NCBI RefSeq assembly: GCF_000686805.1
Contig: NZ_KK366017.1
Coordinates: 744,001-808,000, forward strand
Direction: 5' to 3'
Source of the DNA: Bacillus sp. UNC41MFS5
GTDB lineage: Bacteria > Bacillota > Bacilli > Bacillales_B > DSM-18226
Length of the DNA: 64,000 nucleotides
Shown in pieces: positions 1 to 8,190 of the stretch. How positions within the stretch are numbered: the stretch's first letter is position 1; every line of letters begins with the position of its first letter. The notes under the pieces are model-generated. The model made no database searches and was not told where the DNA came from. It saw only the letters and a program-made list of their open reading frames with translations. The translations under genes were made by a program, and so were the position numbers.

Positions 1-553
1 TGGTGGGAAGCTTCCATCGGTACGAACCCGCATATTCACCGTCCAAGAAAAGGGTTTCTCACTGGCTGGCTAAACTGCCTTTATGAGCGTATGCGCAGCG
101 GGGTCATTCATATCGGTTTTGGAACAATCATTTCAAGTGCTGCTGAAGGCCAAAATGGGATTGCCTGTGGGTCATTGGCATGTCCATCTGTATTTTCCAA
201 CGGTGACATGTGAAATGATCGGGGGAGAAACAGAAACGATTATTCAGGACGGGCATTTGATGGGATTGGATGATCCAGAGATTCGTAAAATTGCCGCCAA
301 ATATGGAGACCCAGATCTTTTATTAGCCGAGTCTTGGAATCCTGCTGTACCTGGTCTGAATATGACAGGAGACTACTGGAAGCATTATGCGGAAGATCCT
401 GAAAAATGGGTTCTTGCAGAATTAAATATTTGTGAAAACTATCATCCTATGTTTATGAGTATGGTGGGTGCTGATCCAAAGTATTGTAATAATCCTTTGT
501 GGAAGGTGCCAAGTTCTCAAGGTTCATGTTCGTGCGGAGGGCACCACATTTAA
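1..553 (+). pseudogene. M29/NicX-like protein, left-truncated and frameshifted
   Basis: No start is visible; the gene enters from the left edge. Frame 1 reads protein-like from base 1 (...GTNPHIHRPRKG..., ...SGVIHIGFGTIISSAAE) up to about base 147 and would then stop at a TGA near 230. The matching continuation is in frame 2 (AKMGLPVGHWHVHLYFP..., ...GDPDLLLAESWNPAVPGLN...) and ends at 553 with a Cys/His-rich tail (SCSCGGHHI). One extra base at about 145-149 would join the two halves. The VIHIGFG and GHWHVHL segments resemble the C-terminal metal-binding part of M29 aminopeptidase-like proteins, which include the 2,5-dihydroxypyridine dioxygenase NicX. The family call is by eye only. An ATG at 83 lies in frame 2 but would begin in the wrong reading frame for the upstream part. 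Either a genuine pseudogene or a sequencing indel. Confidence 0.55.
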
Positions 554-730
554 ATAAAACACAATTTATTAGGTAAGAATTCTTTTATCGGGTAGCTTCT
601 AAAAGCAGCTACTCCAATTTACCTATTATGTGCAGGGCTTTAGTAGGGCGACTCCGCAATTCCCTTCTAATATCATCGCCCTAAGCTATTAAAAAGAGAA
701 ACTATCTCAAAATATAAGGGGGAAAAATTC

Positions 731-1837
731 GTGAAATCAAAATCTACATTAAGAATTGCCATTATTGGAGGGGGGATTGGTGGTGCCGCAGCTGCGGTTG
801 CATTACGACGTGTAGGTATTCGCGCAGACCTTTATGAGCAAGCCCCAGTTATAAAAGAAGTTGGTGCAGGTGTAGGCATGCGTCCATCAACCGTTCACTT
901 TTTCGAAAATTGGGGGATTTATGAAGAATTAAAGAGTAAGAGTTTGCAAAGTAATATTATGCAAGTGGTAACATCTAATGGGCATATTTTAGTGAATGAA
1001 AAATGGCCGCTTTTAACTGATAACCCTGATGAAACATGGGCGAGATTAATTCATCGAGCAGATTTGATTGAGACGTTTCTGAATCAATTACCACCAGATT
1101 CCATCCACTTAAGTCACAGGTTGGATAAGATCATCGATTACGGGAATTATGCTGAAGTTCATTTTGAGAACGGTCATTTGATTGAAGCAGATTTAGTTAT
1201 TGGAGCAGATGGTATTCGTTCTACGGTTCGATCGCAGTTATTTAGCGATAAAGGGCCTATTTATTCTGGAACCCATGCTTACCGAGCGGTTGTTAAAAAC
1301 AAAGAGGCATTTGATTTGGTTCCTGATGACGTATTTAAAGTTTTCGTAGATGGCAGTACCCAAATATATGTCTTACCGTTACACCATAGAAAGGAAGTTT
1401 CATTTGATGTTACGTTACAATCGGAAGACTCTGCATGGAGACCAATGGTAGAGAAAAATGATATTATCAAACTTTTATCAAACTTTGACTCTAATATCAT
1501 AAAGACGGCTGAAAGTGTAAAAGAGTACACTTGCCGAGCGATATATGATATCGATCCTATCGATCGTTGGCATTCGGATTGTATCACACTCCTAGGGGAT
1601 GCCGCCCATGCCATGCAACATCATCTAGGTCAAGGCGCAAATATGGCTATCCAAGATGCAGGAGTTTTGGCTGAATGTTTAAGTGAATCTGATTCCATTA
1701 TGGAAGCGTTACAAAAATATCAGGCTATCAGAAAGCCAATTACCGATAGATATCAAGAATTATCCCGGATGGCACCAACACAAGATGAGGAACCGGCTTT
1801 CTTGGAAAAAGACCAGGCTAATCAACTAAATGGATAA
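731..1837 (+). CDS. FAD-dependent aromatic-ring monooxygenase (class A)
   Basis: Single-component flavoprotein hydroxylase of the salicylate / 6-hydroxynicotinate / 3-hydroxybenzoate hydroxylase group, which uses NAD(P)H, FAD and O2 to hydroxylate an aromatic ring. Visible motifs are the Rossmann GGGIGG near residues 13-18, the DG motif GADGIRS near 158, and the GD motif LLGDAAHAM near 287, which contacts the FAD ribityl chain. The length of 368 aa is usual. The start is GTG at 731, preceded by AAGGGGG. It is clearly paralogous to the monooxygenase at 14293-15402. It follows the broken NicX-like gene, a pairing that suggests hydroxylation followed by ring cleavage, but the substrate cannot be read from the sequence. 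Confidence 0.85.
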   Translation: MKSKSTLRIAIIGGGIGGAAAAVALRRVGIRADLYEQAPVIKEVGAGVGMRPSTVHFFENWGIYEELKSKSLQSNIMQVVTSNGHILVNEKWPLLTDNPDETWARLIHRADLIETFLNQLPPDSIHLSHRLDKIIDYGNYAEVHFENGHLIEADLVIGADGIRSTVRSQLFSDKGPIYSGTHAYRAVVKNKEAFDLVPDDVFKVFVDGSTQIYVLPLHHRKEVSFDVTLQSEDSAWRPMVEKNDIIKLLSNFDSNIIKTAESVKEYTCRAIYDIDPIDRWHSDCITLLGDAAHAMQHHLGQGANMAIQDAGVLAECLSESDSIMEALQKYQAIRKPITDRYQELSRMAPTQDEEPAFLEKDQANQLNG

Positions 1838-1910
1838 AAAAACTTATCTAATTGCTTCAAAATATAAAAACTAAACGTTACTAAGTCTTCAGAAAAGGAA
1901 GGGGTAAATC

Positions 1911-2390
1911 ATGATATCTTTGTTTACATAAGCACTTGTATTTTTCGCCATCATCCTTGGGACTGTATAGATCTATCGGTTACTCTTTACAGTACGCAAA
2001 GAACTTTCTTGTACAACTGCTATGATGGCCGCGATGATGATGGGGTCTATGGGAGATCTATTAACGGGAACTGTTCTAGCTTTTAACCTTAGTTTTTCAA
2101 TTAATACGATAGTGGCCATGATTATTGGGATCGGTATAGGAATTATTATCGGATTACCTTTTAATCCATTAACTATTCTAGAAGGTATGATGGCAGGGGT
2201 TATGGGTGGGTTGATGGGACCCATGTTGGGTGAAATGTTAGTACCCAATTTTATTTCTATCTTAAACTTCATTTTACTCATTCTATTTTCATTTTCTATT
2301 AGCCTGCTTAGTAATGCTATTAAACAAGAAACAGGTACCGTAAAAAAACGGAGTCTAATGGAGGGCGAATTAAAGTCCTGTCCATTCTAA
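1911..2390 (+). pseudogene. Small multi-helix membrane protein gene with two in-frame stops
   Basis: A good ribosome site (GGAAGGGG) precedes ATG at 1911. The frame then reads MISLFT-stop-ALVFFAIILGTV-stop-IYRLLF and continues open through 2022-2390 with very hydrophobic, Gly/Met-rich helices (AGVMGGLMGPMLGEM). The frame is the same on both sides of the TAA and the TAG, so a single ancestral gene of about 160 codons has acquired two nonsense changes. The architecture resembles small Met/Gly-rich integral membrane proteins of Bacillus of unknown function. The surviving open part could in principle start at ATG 2022 but has no ribosome site of its own. Confidence 0.6.
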
Positions 2391-2503
2391 TTGCCTTTGT
2401 TACTGTAGCTTTGAGTTCTATTATTATGGTGGGGTCATTCTATGAGTCTCAACCTAACTTAAATAATACCAATCAAAATCCTGCAGAACATCATCATCAT
2501 TAA
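2369..2503 (+). pseudogene. Small single-helix membrane protein remnant, His-rich tail
   Basis: An open frame overlaps the end of the previous pseudogene and encodes one hydrophobic helix (VLSILIAFVTVALSSIIMVG) followed by a hydrophilic tail ending in four histidines. GGAGGG sits just upstream, but the expected start position holds ATT, so no canonical start is present. It probably formed a pair with the preceding broken gene. It may be a remnant or may use a non-canonical start; I cannot decide. Confidence 0.35.
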
Positions 2504-2570
2504 AAATTATTTATAACTAGGAAACTAGTAAGTCTAATTTTCTTTATATTTAGAAAAGTTAGAAAAGTAT

Positions 2571-2597
2571 TTGACTTTGGTATAACAATATTATAAT
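2571..2597 (+). promoter_or_regulatory. Promoter with GntR-type operator for the ABC importer
   Basis: TTGACT (2571-2576) and TATAAT (2592-2597), with the palindrome TTGGTATAACAA (2577-2588) filling the spacer, where a bound repressor would block RNA polymerase. The same 12-mer occurs at 5745-5756 and, in reverse complement, at 19126-19137 in front of gntR. The spacer is 15 bp if TATAAT is the -10 element and 17 bp if TAATAT just after it is used. Confidence 0.75.
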
Positions 2598-2646
2598 ATT
2601 TTGTTATAAACTTAAGGGTGATTTACTTTTCTTTTTTTGAAGAAAA

Positions 2647-2660
2647 AGAAAGCGATTGCA
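2647..2660 (+). promoter_or_regulatory. cre-like site in the ABC importer leader
   Basis: AGAAAGCGATTGCA agrees with the Bacillus catabolite-responsive element TGWAARCGYTWNCW at 12 of 14 positions. It lies about 60 bp downstream of the operator. A nearly identical box occupies the equivalent place at 5809-5822. Its role in CcpA repression is inferred from position and motif. Confidence 0.5.
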
Positions 2661-2699
2661 GAGAAATAAGGCATTCAAAGATGGATGGGAGGAATGATG

Positions 2700-3521
2700 A
2701 TGACTACTAATGCATTTACTAGCACCGTTCTTGAGAAAACGTTATCAGTGCGAGAACCGATCATTGAAGTTTGTAATCTTGACCAGAGATTTAAGACTAC
2801 TTCTGGCAACACAGTGGTGGCTCTTGATAATGTGAATGTCAGTATAGGTGATACCGAATTTCTAGCAGTTCTCGGACCCAGTGGCTGTGGGAAAAGTACA
2901 TTGATGCAGATTATGGCGGGATTGGTTAAACCTACATCAGGACAAGTTCAATTAAAAGGGAAAGATGTGAAAGGCCCGAACCGTGACATTGGCATTGTGT
3001 TTCAGCGGCCAGCGCTTTTTCCTTGGAGATTGGTATTAGATAATGTCATGTTAAGTGCTGAAGTACTGGGGTTGGAACGGTCTCAAGCGAAGGTCCGTGC
3101 ACAAGAATTACTAGAATTAGTGGGATTGGGTGATTCAGGAAAACTATATCCGTATGAATTATCCGGCGGAATGCAGCAGCGTGTTAGTATCGCGCGGGCG
3201 CTGATGCACGACCCTGAAATTCTATTTATGGATGAACCATTTGGCGCTTTGGATGCTTTAACACGAGAAACCATGGGATTAGAGCTCCTGCGTATTTGGG
3301 AGATGAAACGCAAAACAGTTGTATTCATCACTCATAGTGTGACGGAGGCCCTTTTCTTGGCAGATCGCGTGTTAGTGATGTCACCTCGTCCGGGGAGAGT
3401 AGCAGAAGACTTCAAAGTTAATCTTCCACGACCTAGAAATCTTGACGTCATGTCAACACCGGGATTCAGTGAGGCTGCCGGCCATCTTCGTCATTTACTT
3501 GGCGCAACAATTGGGGAATAA
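2700..3521 (+). CDS. ABC transporter ATP-binding protein, NitT/TauT (SsuB/TauB) type
   Basis: Cytoplasmic ATPase of an importer. Walker A GPSGCGKS (residues about 59-66), Q-loop FQRPALFPW, signature LSGGMQQR (about 154), Walker B ILFMDEPFGALD (about 174) and switch His in THS are all present. FPW after the Q-loop and DEPFGALD are typical of the nitrate/sulfonate/taurine/thiamine-precursor subfamily. GGGAGG at 2688-2692 favours a start at ATG 2700 (or 2697) over ATG 2685. First gene of an operon with the permease and binding protein, under the operator-containing promoter at 2571. The substrate is unknown; organic anions or heterocycles are typical for the family. Confidence 0.9.
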   Translation: MTTNAFTSTVLEKTLSVREPIIEVCNLDQRFKTTSGNTVVALDNVNVSIGDTEFLAVLGPSGCGKSTLMQIMAGLVKPTSGQVQLKGKDVKGPNRDIGIVFQRPALFPWRLVLDNVMLSAEVLGLERSQAKVRAQELLELVGLGDSGKLYPYELSGGMQQRVSIARALMHDPEILFMDEPFGALDALTRETMGLELLRIWEMKRKTVVFITHSVTEALFLADRVLVMSPRPGRVAEDFKVNLPRPRNLDVMSTPGFSEAAGHLRHLLGATIGE

Positions 3522-3548
3522 CATGAAATGGAGAAGGGAGATAAACAC

Positions 3549-4382
3549 ATGGAAAAGCCCTTTGTAGTAACTACTCAAAAAAAATCTACTGTTACGAAAA
3601 TGCGCCGTTTTCGACTGGATTACTTATTGATACCTGCTGTGTTTGTTGCATTTATCTTTTTATGGGACTTGTTGATTACTATTTTTGACATTCGGTCAGT
3701 GATTCTTCCAAGACCATTATCCGTGTGGCAAAATTTTACCAGTGGTTTAAATCCAGATAATTCTTTAAATTATTATACACATATCCTGGGTACCCTTTAT
3801 GAGGTTCTTTTCGGATACATAATTGGAGCGATTGTTGGTATTGCCCTTGCTTTATTGTTATCTCAAATTCCATTGCTTGAACGTGTATTTAAACCGTTTA
3901 TTGTGGCCTTTCAAAGCATTCCTAAAATTGCGATTGCCCCACTAATTATCATCTGGTTTGGTTTTGGAGTAGGTTCAAAAATTGCTCTCGTTATTCTGAT
4001 TGTCTTTTTCCCAGTACTAGTAAATGGTTTAAGCGGTTTCAAATCTGTGGAACCGGAGCGACTAGCAGTAATGCGTTCACTGGGTGCTTCGCAATGGAAA
4101 ATCTTTAGTAAGCTTGTATTGCCAGGGTCGCTGCCATTCTTATTTGCCGGGCTTGAAGTTGCGTTAGTTCAAGCAATGACAGCAGCTATTGTTGCGGAGT
4201 TTCTTGCTGGTCGTGAAGGGCTGGGGGTACTCATCATTCAAATGGAACAAGTGTTGAACACTGGTGGCATCTTCGGTGTCCTAACGGTTCTAGCTATCCT
4301 TGGCTGGCTTTTAACCATGATCTTGAACCTTATCCGTAAAAAGTTAGTATTTTGGTCTGATGCAGAGCGAAGCAGGAAATAA
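3549..4382 (+). CDS. ABC transporter permease, NitT/TauT (SsuC/TauC) type
   Basis: Integral membrane subunit with six predicted helices and the cytoplasmic EAA loop (EPERLAVMRSLGASQWKIF, near residue 160) that docks on the ATPase. Chosen start ATG 3549 has GAAGGGAG 8 bp upstream; the in-frame ATG at 3528 lacks a ribosome site. It lies immediately downstream of the ATPase gene and upstream of the binding protein, completing a standard three-gene importer. Nothing is truncated; length about 277 aa is normal. Confidence 0.9.
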   Translation: MEKPFVVTTQKKSTVTKMRRFRLDYLLIPAVFVAFIFLWDLLITIFDIRSVILPRPLSVWQNFTSGLNPDNSLNYYTHILGTLYEVLFGYIIGAIVGIALALLLSQIPLLERVFKPFIVAFQSIPKIAIAPLIIIWFGFGVGSKIALVILIVFFPVLVNGLSGFKSVEPERLAVMRSLGASQWKIFSKLVLPGSLPFLFAGLEVALVQAMTAAIVAEFLAGREGLGVLIIQMEQVLNTGGIFGVLTVLAILGWLLTMILNLIRKKLVFWSDAERSRK

Positions 4383-4453
4383 GAAAGACGAAAACTTAGC
4401 GAAAGTTACAAGTAGGGACGTAAAATATCAATGATAGAAAAGGGGCAGTTGAT

Positions 4454-5584
4454 ATGTTGAAGATTCGGAATTTTAAAAAAATGTCCATATTTACCTTGTT
4501 GTTAGCGGTATTACTAGTTTTTAGTGCATGTTCTGAAAGTAGTAATGGTTCTTCTAGCAATGGAGCATCAGATAAAAAATCAGGTTCAGAAGGTAAGTCG
4601 AAAGATAAAGTCACAATAGCTATTCCGTTTGTGCCAGGAGCACCGAGTGGAGCTTATCTCTGGCTAGGTAAGGGATTAGGTTTTTTTGAAGAGGAAGGAT
4701 TAGATGTTGAAATTGTTGCATTAGCTGGAAAACCAGCAGAGGCGATTGGACTTGTAGTTGCCGGCAAGGCTGATATCGCCATTTCTCAACCTGATGCTCT
4801 TGTTTTTCCTATGGCAAAGGGAAATGATCAGGGACTAAGTTATATTTTCACCCCTTATCAAAAACCAGTGTTTGGTATTGCTGTAGAAAAATCTAGTGAT
4901 ATTTCGTCTCCAAAACAACTTGAGAAGAAAACAGTTGCTATGACTGCGTTAGGTGCACCTTTTGAAACGTTCATGAAGGCAAATGTAAAAGCAGATGGAG
5001 GAGATCCTTCTAAGATTGATTCTGTTACGATTGGCAGTGGAGCCGCAGCAATGGAAGCGTTAGGAAAAGGAGATATTGATGCCTATGTAGGAAATCAAGG
5101 TGACATAGCTATTGCCTCGCTGGTGACTGGAAAGGAAACAAAAATTTTACCTTTCCCTACAGAAATTGAAGAAGGCTTTGCAGCCGGATTTGTTATTCGC
5201 AAGGATACGAATGGTGCGAAAAAAGATGCGATTGCTCGTTATATTCGCGCAGTTTTGAAATCAGCGATTTTTGCTCAAGAGAATCCGGATAAGGCAGTGG
5301 CAGTGAACTGGGAAATGTATCCTGCATCTAAGCCAACTGATAAATCGGAAGAGCAGGCTGCAAAGGAAGCCAAGGTTTCTTTAGAGGTAACAGTCGGTAA
5401 TTTTAGTCCGGCGGATAATGGTCAATGGGGCTATATTTCCGAAGAACGCTGGCAGAAATTTGTAGATAATAATGGCTTAACAGATAAAATTTCAGACGTG
5501 ACAAAACTATTTGATTACTCACTTCTCGATAAAATTAACAAATTTGATGAAGAAGAAGTTAGAGCAGAAGCAAAAACCAAGTAA
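4454..5584 (+). CDS. ABC transporter substrate-binding lipoprotein, NMT1/SsuA-like
   Basis: Extracytoplasmic binding protein of the importer. Signal peptide of about 25 residues with a lipobox ending FSAC (Cys26 would be lipidated), then a Ser/Gly-rich linker and a periplasmic-binding fold beginning VTIAIPFVPGAPSGA. The segment GLGFFEEEGLDVEI, followed by GKADIAISQPDAL, is the usual beginning of NMT1/THI5-type binding proteins (nitrate, sulfonate, pyrimidine precursors). Length 376 aa. The ligand cannot be predicted; the neighbouring catabolic genes suggest it is the pathway substrate. Confidence 0.87.
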   Translation: MLKIRNFKKMSIFTLLLAVLLVFSACSESSNGSSSNGASDKKSGSEGKSKDKVTIAIPFVPGAPSGAYLWLGKGLGFFEEEGLDVEIVALAGKPAEAIGLVVAGKADIAISQPDALVFPMAKGNDQGLSYIFTPYQKPVFGIAVEKSSDISSPKQLEKKTVAMTALGAPFETFMKANVKADGGDPSKIDSVTIGSGAAAMEALGKGDIDAYVGNQGDIAIASLVTGKETKILPFPTEIEEGFAAGFVIRKDTNGAKKDAIARYIRAVLKSAIFAQENPDKAVAVNWEMYPASKPTDKSEEQAAKEAKVSLEVTVGNFSPADNGQWGYISEERWQKFVDNNGLTDKISDVTKLFDYSLLDKINKFDEEEVRAEAKTK

Positions 5585-5738
5585 TTAAAATCCAGATCGC
5601 TTCTAAACTCTGAACAAAAGGTTGAGTTGTTGCAAAGTCTTCAAAGCTGACTTTACGACAACTCCTTTATATTAGAATTCAATCAAAATAATAAACTCCA
5701 ATATAAATAGAATATTTATTTAGAAAAATAAGAAATGT

Positions 5739-5765
5739 TTGACTTTGGTATAACAATATTATAAT
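5739..5765 (+). promoter_or_regulatory. Promoter with GntR-type operator for the phosphotriesterase-fold operon
   Basis: TTGACT (5739-5744), TTGGTATAACAA (5745-5756) and TATAAT (5760-5765) repeat the arrangement at 2571-2597 almost base for base (identical from TTTGACT through TATAATAT). The palindrome is inside the spacer, consistent with repression. The two leaders diverge after the -10 but keep a cre-like box. Confidence 0.75.
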
Positions 5766-5808
5766 ATAAAACTAACAACAAGAGATGACATTACTGCCTC
5801 CTCCGCAG

Positions 5809-5822
5809 AGAAAGCGATTACA
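5809..5822 (+). promoter_or_regulatory. cre-like site
   Basis: AGAAAGCGATTACA, matching the cre consensus at 12 of 14 positions and differing at one base from the box at 2647-2660. Same distance class from the operator as in the ABC importer leader. Confidence 0.5.
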
Positions 5823-5948
5823 TAGGAAAATTCGGCATCATGGGGAAGGTAAGGTAGTTCAGTCCCAGTTATTTAAATCAATTTTGTTACTTTGTAGAGA
5901 TTGGCAGATGATGTTGAAGATTAGGAGTTTTAATTTTTGAAACCTCCA

Positions 5949-5964
5949 AACCAACCGGTCTGTT
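5949..5964 (+). promoter_or_regulatory. TetR-type operator, copy 1
   Basis: AACCAACCGGTCTGTT, an imperfect palindrome around CCGG with AAC/GTT ends, in the long leader before the gene at 6083. An identical 16-mer lies at 5986-6001. The form resembles TetR-family operators; the tetR gene at 20276 is the obvious candidate regulator, but this link is inferred. Confidence 0.5.
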
Positions 5965-5985
5965 TAGATTATTTTCCATTCAACA

Positions 5986-6001
5986 AACCAACCGGTCTGT
6001 T
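5986..6001 (+). promoter_or_regulatory. TetR-type operator, copy 2
   Basis: Exact second copy of the 16-mer at 5949-5964, starting 37 bp further on. Two identical palindromic boxes in a 498-bp gene-free leader support a second regulatory input in addition to the GntR-type operator at 5745. Confidence 0.5.
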
Positions 6002-6082
6002 CAAACGATTTTTTATTTAAACAAATTAAGCGTTTTCCACACCTTTAAAATGAGGAGCTATTAATTGATAGGGGGTTTTATA

Positions 6083-7150
6083 ATGCCAGAAAAAATACAA
6101 GATAAAAGTTCATCTATTGTTCGTACTGTTCTTGGACCAGTGCCAGCTCAAGAATTAGGTTTTGTGCTCATTCATGAATCACTTCTTTCTGTTGTGCCTG
6201 GTGCGGAATTTGCGCCTGAAATTAATATGGATAAGAGCGAGATCTTTGAGGTCTTAAAAAGAAAGCTTACTGACTTCCGCCGACTAGGCGGTAAAACCAT
6301 CGTCGACAGCAGCGGGATGTTCCATGGTCGTGATGTGTGGCTTTATCAGACACTTTCGAAAGCAACAGGTGTGCACATTGTCGCTTCAACTGGTTTAGGA
6401 CCTGAACCGATGTTAGGAGGGTATTTTACTGCACCGCAAACCGATCCACCTACACCGTGGCCAGCAGAAAAATTTGCCAATTTGTTCTCAAAAGAGATTG
6501 TAGAAGGTATTGTTGTCCCACGCGTTGAACGATCAACCTCGGCTGGATTAGTAACGTCAATTGCCAGTCAAAATGGAATGACTGAAATTGAAACAAACCT
6601 GTTCCGCGGTGTTGCGCAAGCTGCAAATACAACTGGAGTAGCTGCATCTGTACAATACGGTGAAGATGCTGTACATGACTTAGAAATTTTATTAGGTGAG
6701 GGTATTGCACCAGACCGAGTGATTATCGGAGGGCTAGACCGTGTAGTTGCTGTTGAACGAAAGGAAGCATTCGCTATTGCACGCCTGGGTGCCTATGTGG
6801 CACTAGATCATATTGGATGGTCTACAAATGAAGGCTATGTAACCGATGAGCAACGGGCTCAATTAGTATTAGAATTATTTGCAGAAGGTCTTGGAGAGCG
6901 TGTCCTTATTTCAACAAATGCAGTTGCAGTAGCAAAAGGTCATGAAGCGAATGATCTTGGGTTCGATTACTTACTTGCAACATTTGTACCATTATTACGA
7001 AAAGCAGGTGCAACGGATGAACAACTCCACATTTTATTAGAAGAAAATCCACAGCGTGTACTTACTGTTGATGCTTCAGCAGAGCAAAAAATCACTGAAT
7101 ATTCGGTTACTAATTGGAGAAATTTGTTCCAGCCTGTTGATTTATTATAG
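6083..7150 (+). CDS. Phosphotriesterase-fold protein lacking metal ligands (pseudoenzyme)
   Basis: Clear paralogue of the next gene over its whole length (TVLGPVPAQELG..., FRRLGGKTIVDSSG, GRDVWLYQTLSKATGVHIVASTG). In phosphotriesterase-family amidohydrolases two metals are bound by H-x-H, a bridging Lys, two His and an Asp. Here H-E-H is HES (His31 kept, Ser33), Lys is Thr158, the strand-5 His is Gln191, the strand-6 His is Gly217 and the final Asp is Asn279. It should therefore not bind the binuclear centre or hydrolyse by the usual route. The reading frame is intact, GATAGGGGG precedes ATG 6083, and it is the first gene of the operon, so it looks maintained rather than decaying. A structural or regulatory partner for the intact paralogue is my inference. 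Confidence 0.8.
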   Translation: MPEKIQDKSSSIVRTVLGPVPAQELGFVLIHESLLSVVPGAEFAPEINMDKSEIFEVLKRKLTDFRRLGGKTIVDSSGMFHGRDVWLYQTLSKATGVHIVASTGLGPEPMLGGYFTAPQTDPPTPWPAEKFANLFSKEIVEGIVVPRVERSTSAGLVTSIASQNGMTEIETNLFRGVAQAANTTGVAASVQYGEDAVHDLEILLGEGIAPDRVIIGGLDRVVAVERKEAFAIARLGAYVALDHIGWSTNEGYVTDEQRAQLVLELFAEGLGERVLISTNAVAVAKGHEANDLGFDYLLATFVPLLRKAGATDEQLHILLEENPQRVLTVDASAEQKITEYSVTNWRNLFQPVDLL

Positions 7151-7225
7151 GTTGACCAATTTCGGCTTTTATAAAAATAAAAGTGGAAGCTTCAGTTGAG
7201 TAAAACAAGGTCAGGAGTGAAAAAA

Positions 7226-8185
7226 ATGGGTAAGGTAAATACGGTGTTAGGACCAATTGCTACAGAAGATTTAGGAATCACGGCATTGCATGAGCATATT
7301 GGGTTCGGTCTGCCTGGGTGTGATTTAGATACACAATGGTGGAAAAAACCAGATGAAGCATTTGACGTTACACTTCAAAGATTAAATCGATTCCGTGAAC
7401 ATGGCGGAAAAACATTCGTAGATTGTACGGGGATTGGAAATGGACGCGATGTTGAATACTTCCAAGTACTTTCACGTAGAACGGGTATTCATATTGTAGC
7501 TGTTACAGGTTTTGTAGCTGGTGACTCAGCACTGCCATATTTCCGTAACAAATCAGTGGAGTATCTTACAGACCTGTTTGTTCACGAAGTGACAGTGGGG
7601 ATTGAGGATACGGGTGCTAAAGCAGGTGCGATTAAAGTAGGCGTAAGTCGTGGCGGTAAACTAAACGAACTTGATAAACGTATTTATCGTGCTGCCGCAA
7701 GAGCTGCGGTAAAAACGGGTGCACCAATAATTACACACTTATCAACAGACCCAATGACCGCAATTAATATTTTTGACGAGGAAGGCCTGCCTTTAGACCG
7801 TGTGTTAATGGGCCATGCAGATGTTGGTCAGGATGCAGACGACGACCGCGATGAGATGATTGCTAAAAAAGGCGGTTTAGTTGGATTCGATACCCTTGGC
7901 TATGATACAGAGTTGCCAAATGCACCGTATTGGTCACGTCCACGTCAAGAGCGTGTCAAACATTTTCTTCGTTTCATCAATAAAGGATTTTTAGATCGTG
8001 CCGTTATTTCAGCTGACGCCAATTGCTGTGCTCTTGGCTGGCCAGGATTAAAAGGACATTCAGTCAATTATGTATTTGAAGAGTTTTTACCCGATCTTCG
8101 AAAAGCAGGTGTTAGTGAAGAAGTATTTGAACAACTTTTGGTGCATACACCGGCGAAATTCCTAACATTACAAGAACCTCGTTAA
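7226..8185 (+). CDS. Phosphotriesterase-family metal-dependent hydrolase (lactonase/amidohydrolase)
   Basis: TIM-barrel amidohydrolase with every family metal ligand: His22 and His24 (LHEH), Lys137 (AGAIKVGVS), His171 (ITHLS), His197 (MGHAD) and Asp264 (ISADAN). Such enzymes hydrolyse lactones, carboxylic esters or phosphotriesters with a binuclear centre. Start ATG 7226 follows CAGGAG; an in-frame TTG at 7196 is less likely. Length 319 aa is typical. It is encoded 75 bp after its ligand-free paralogue and before the thiolase-fold gene. The actual substrate is unknown. Confidence 0.87.
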   Translation: MGKVNTVLGPIATEDLGITALHEHIGFGLPGCDLDTQWWKKPDEAFDVTLQRLNRFREHGGKTFVDCTGIGNGRDVEYFQVLSRRTGIHIVAVTGFVAGDSALPYFRNKSVEYLTDLFVHEVTVGIEDTGAKAGAIKVGVSRGGKLNELDKRIYRAAARAAVKTGAPIITHLSTDPMTAINIFDEEGLPLDRVLMGHADVGQDADDDRDEMIAKKGGLVGFDTLGYDTELPNAPYWSRPRQERVKHFLRFINKGFLDRAVISADANCCALGWPGLKGHSVNYVFEEFLPDLRKAGVSEEVFEQLLVHTPAKFLTLQEPR

Positions 8186-8190
8186 TTCGC

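Noticed and set aside
2022..2390. Intact 122-aa membrane protein
   Set aside because: The same frame extends upstream through two stops to a well-formed start at 1911, so the open part is better explained as the remainder of a broken gene.
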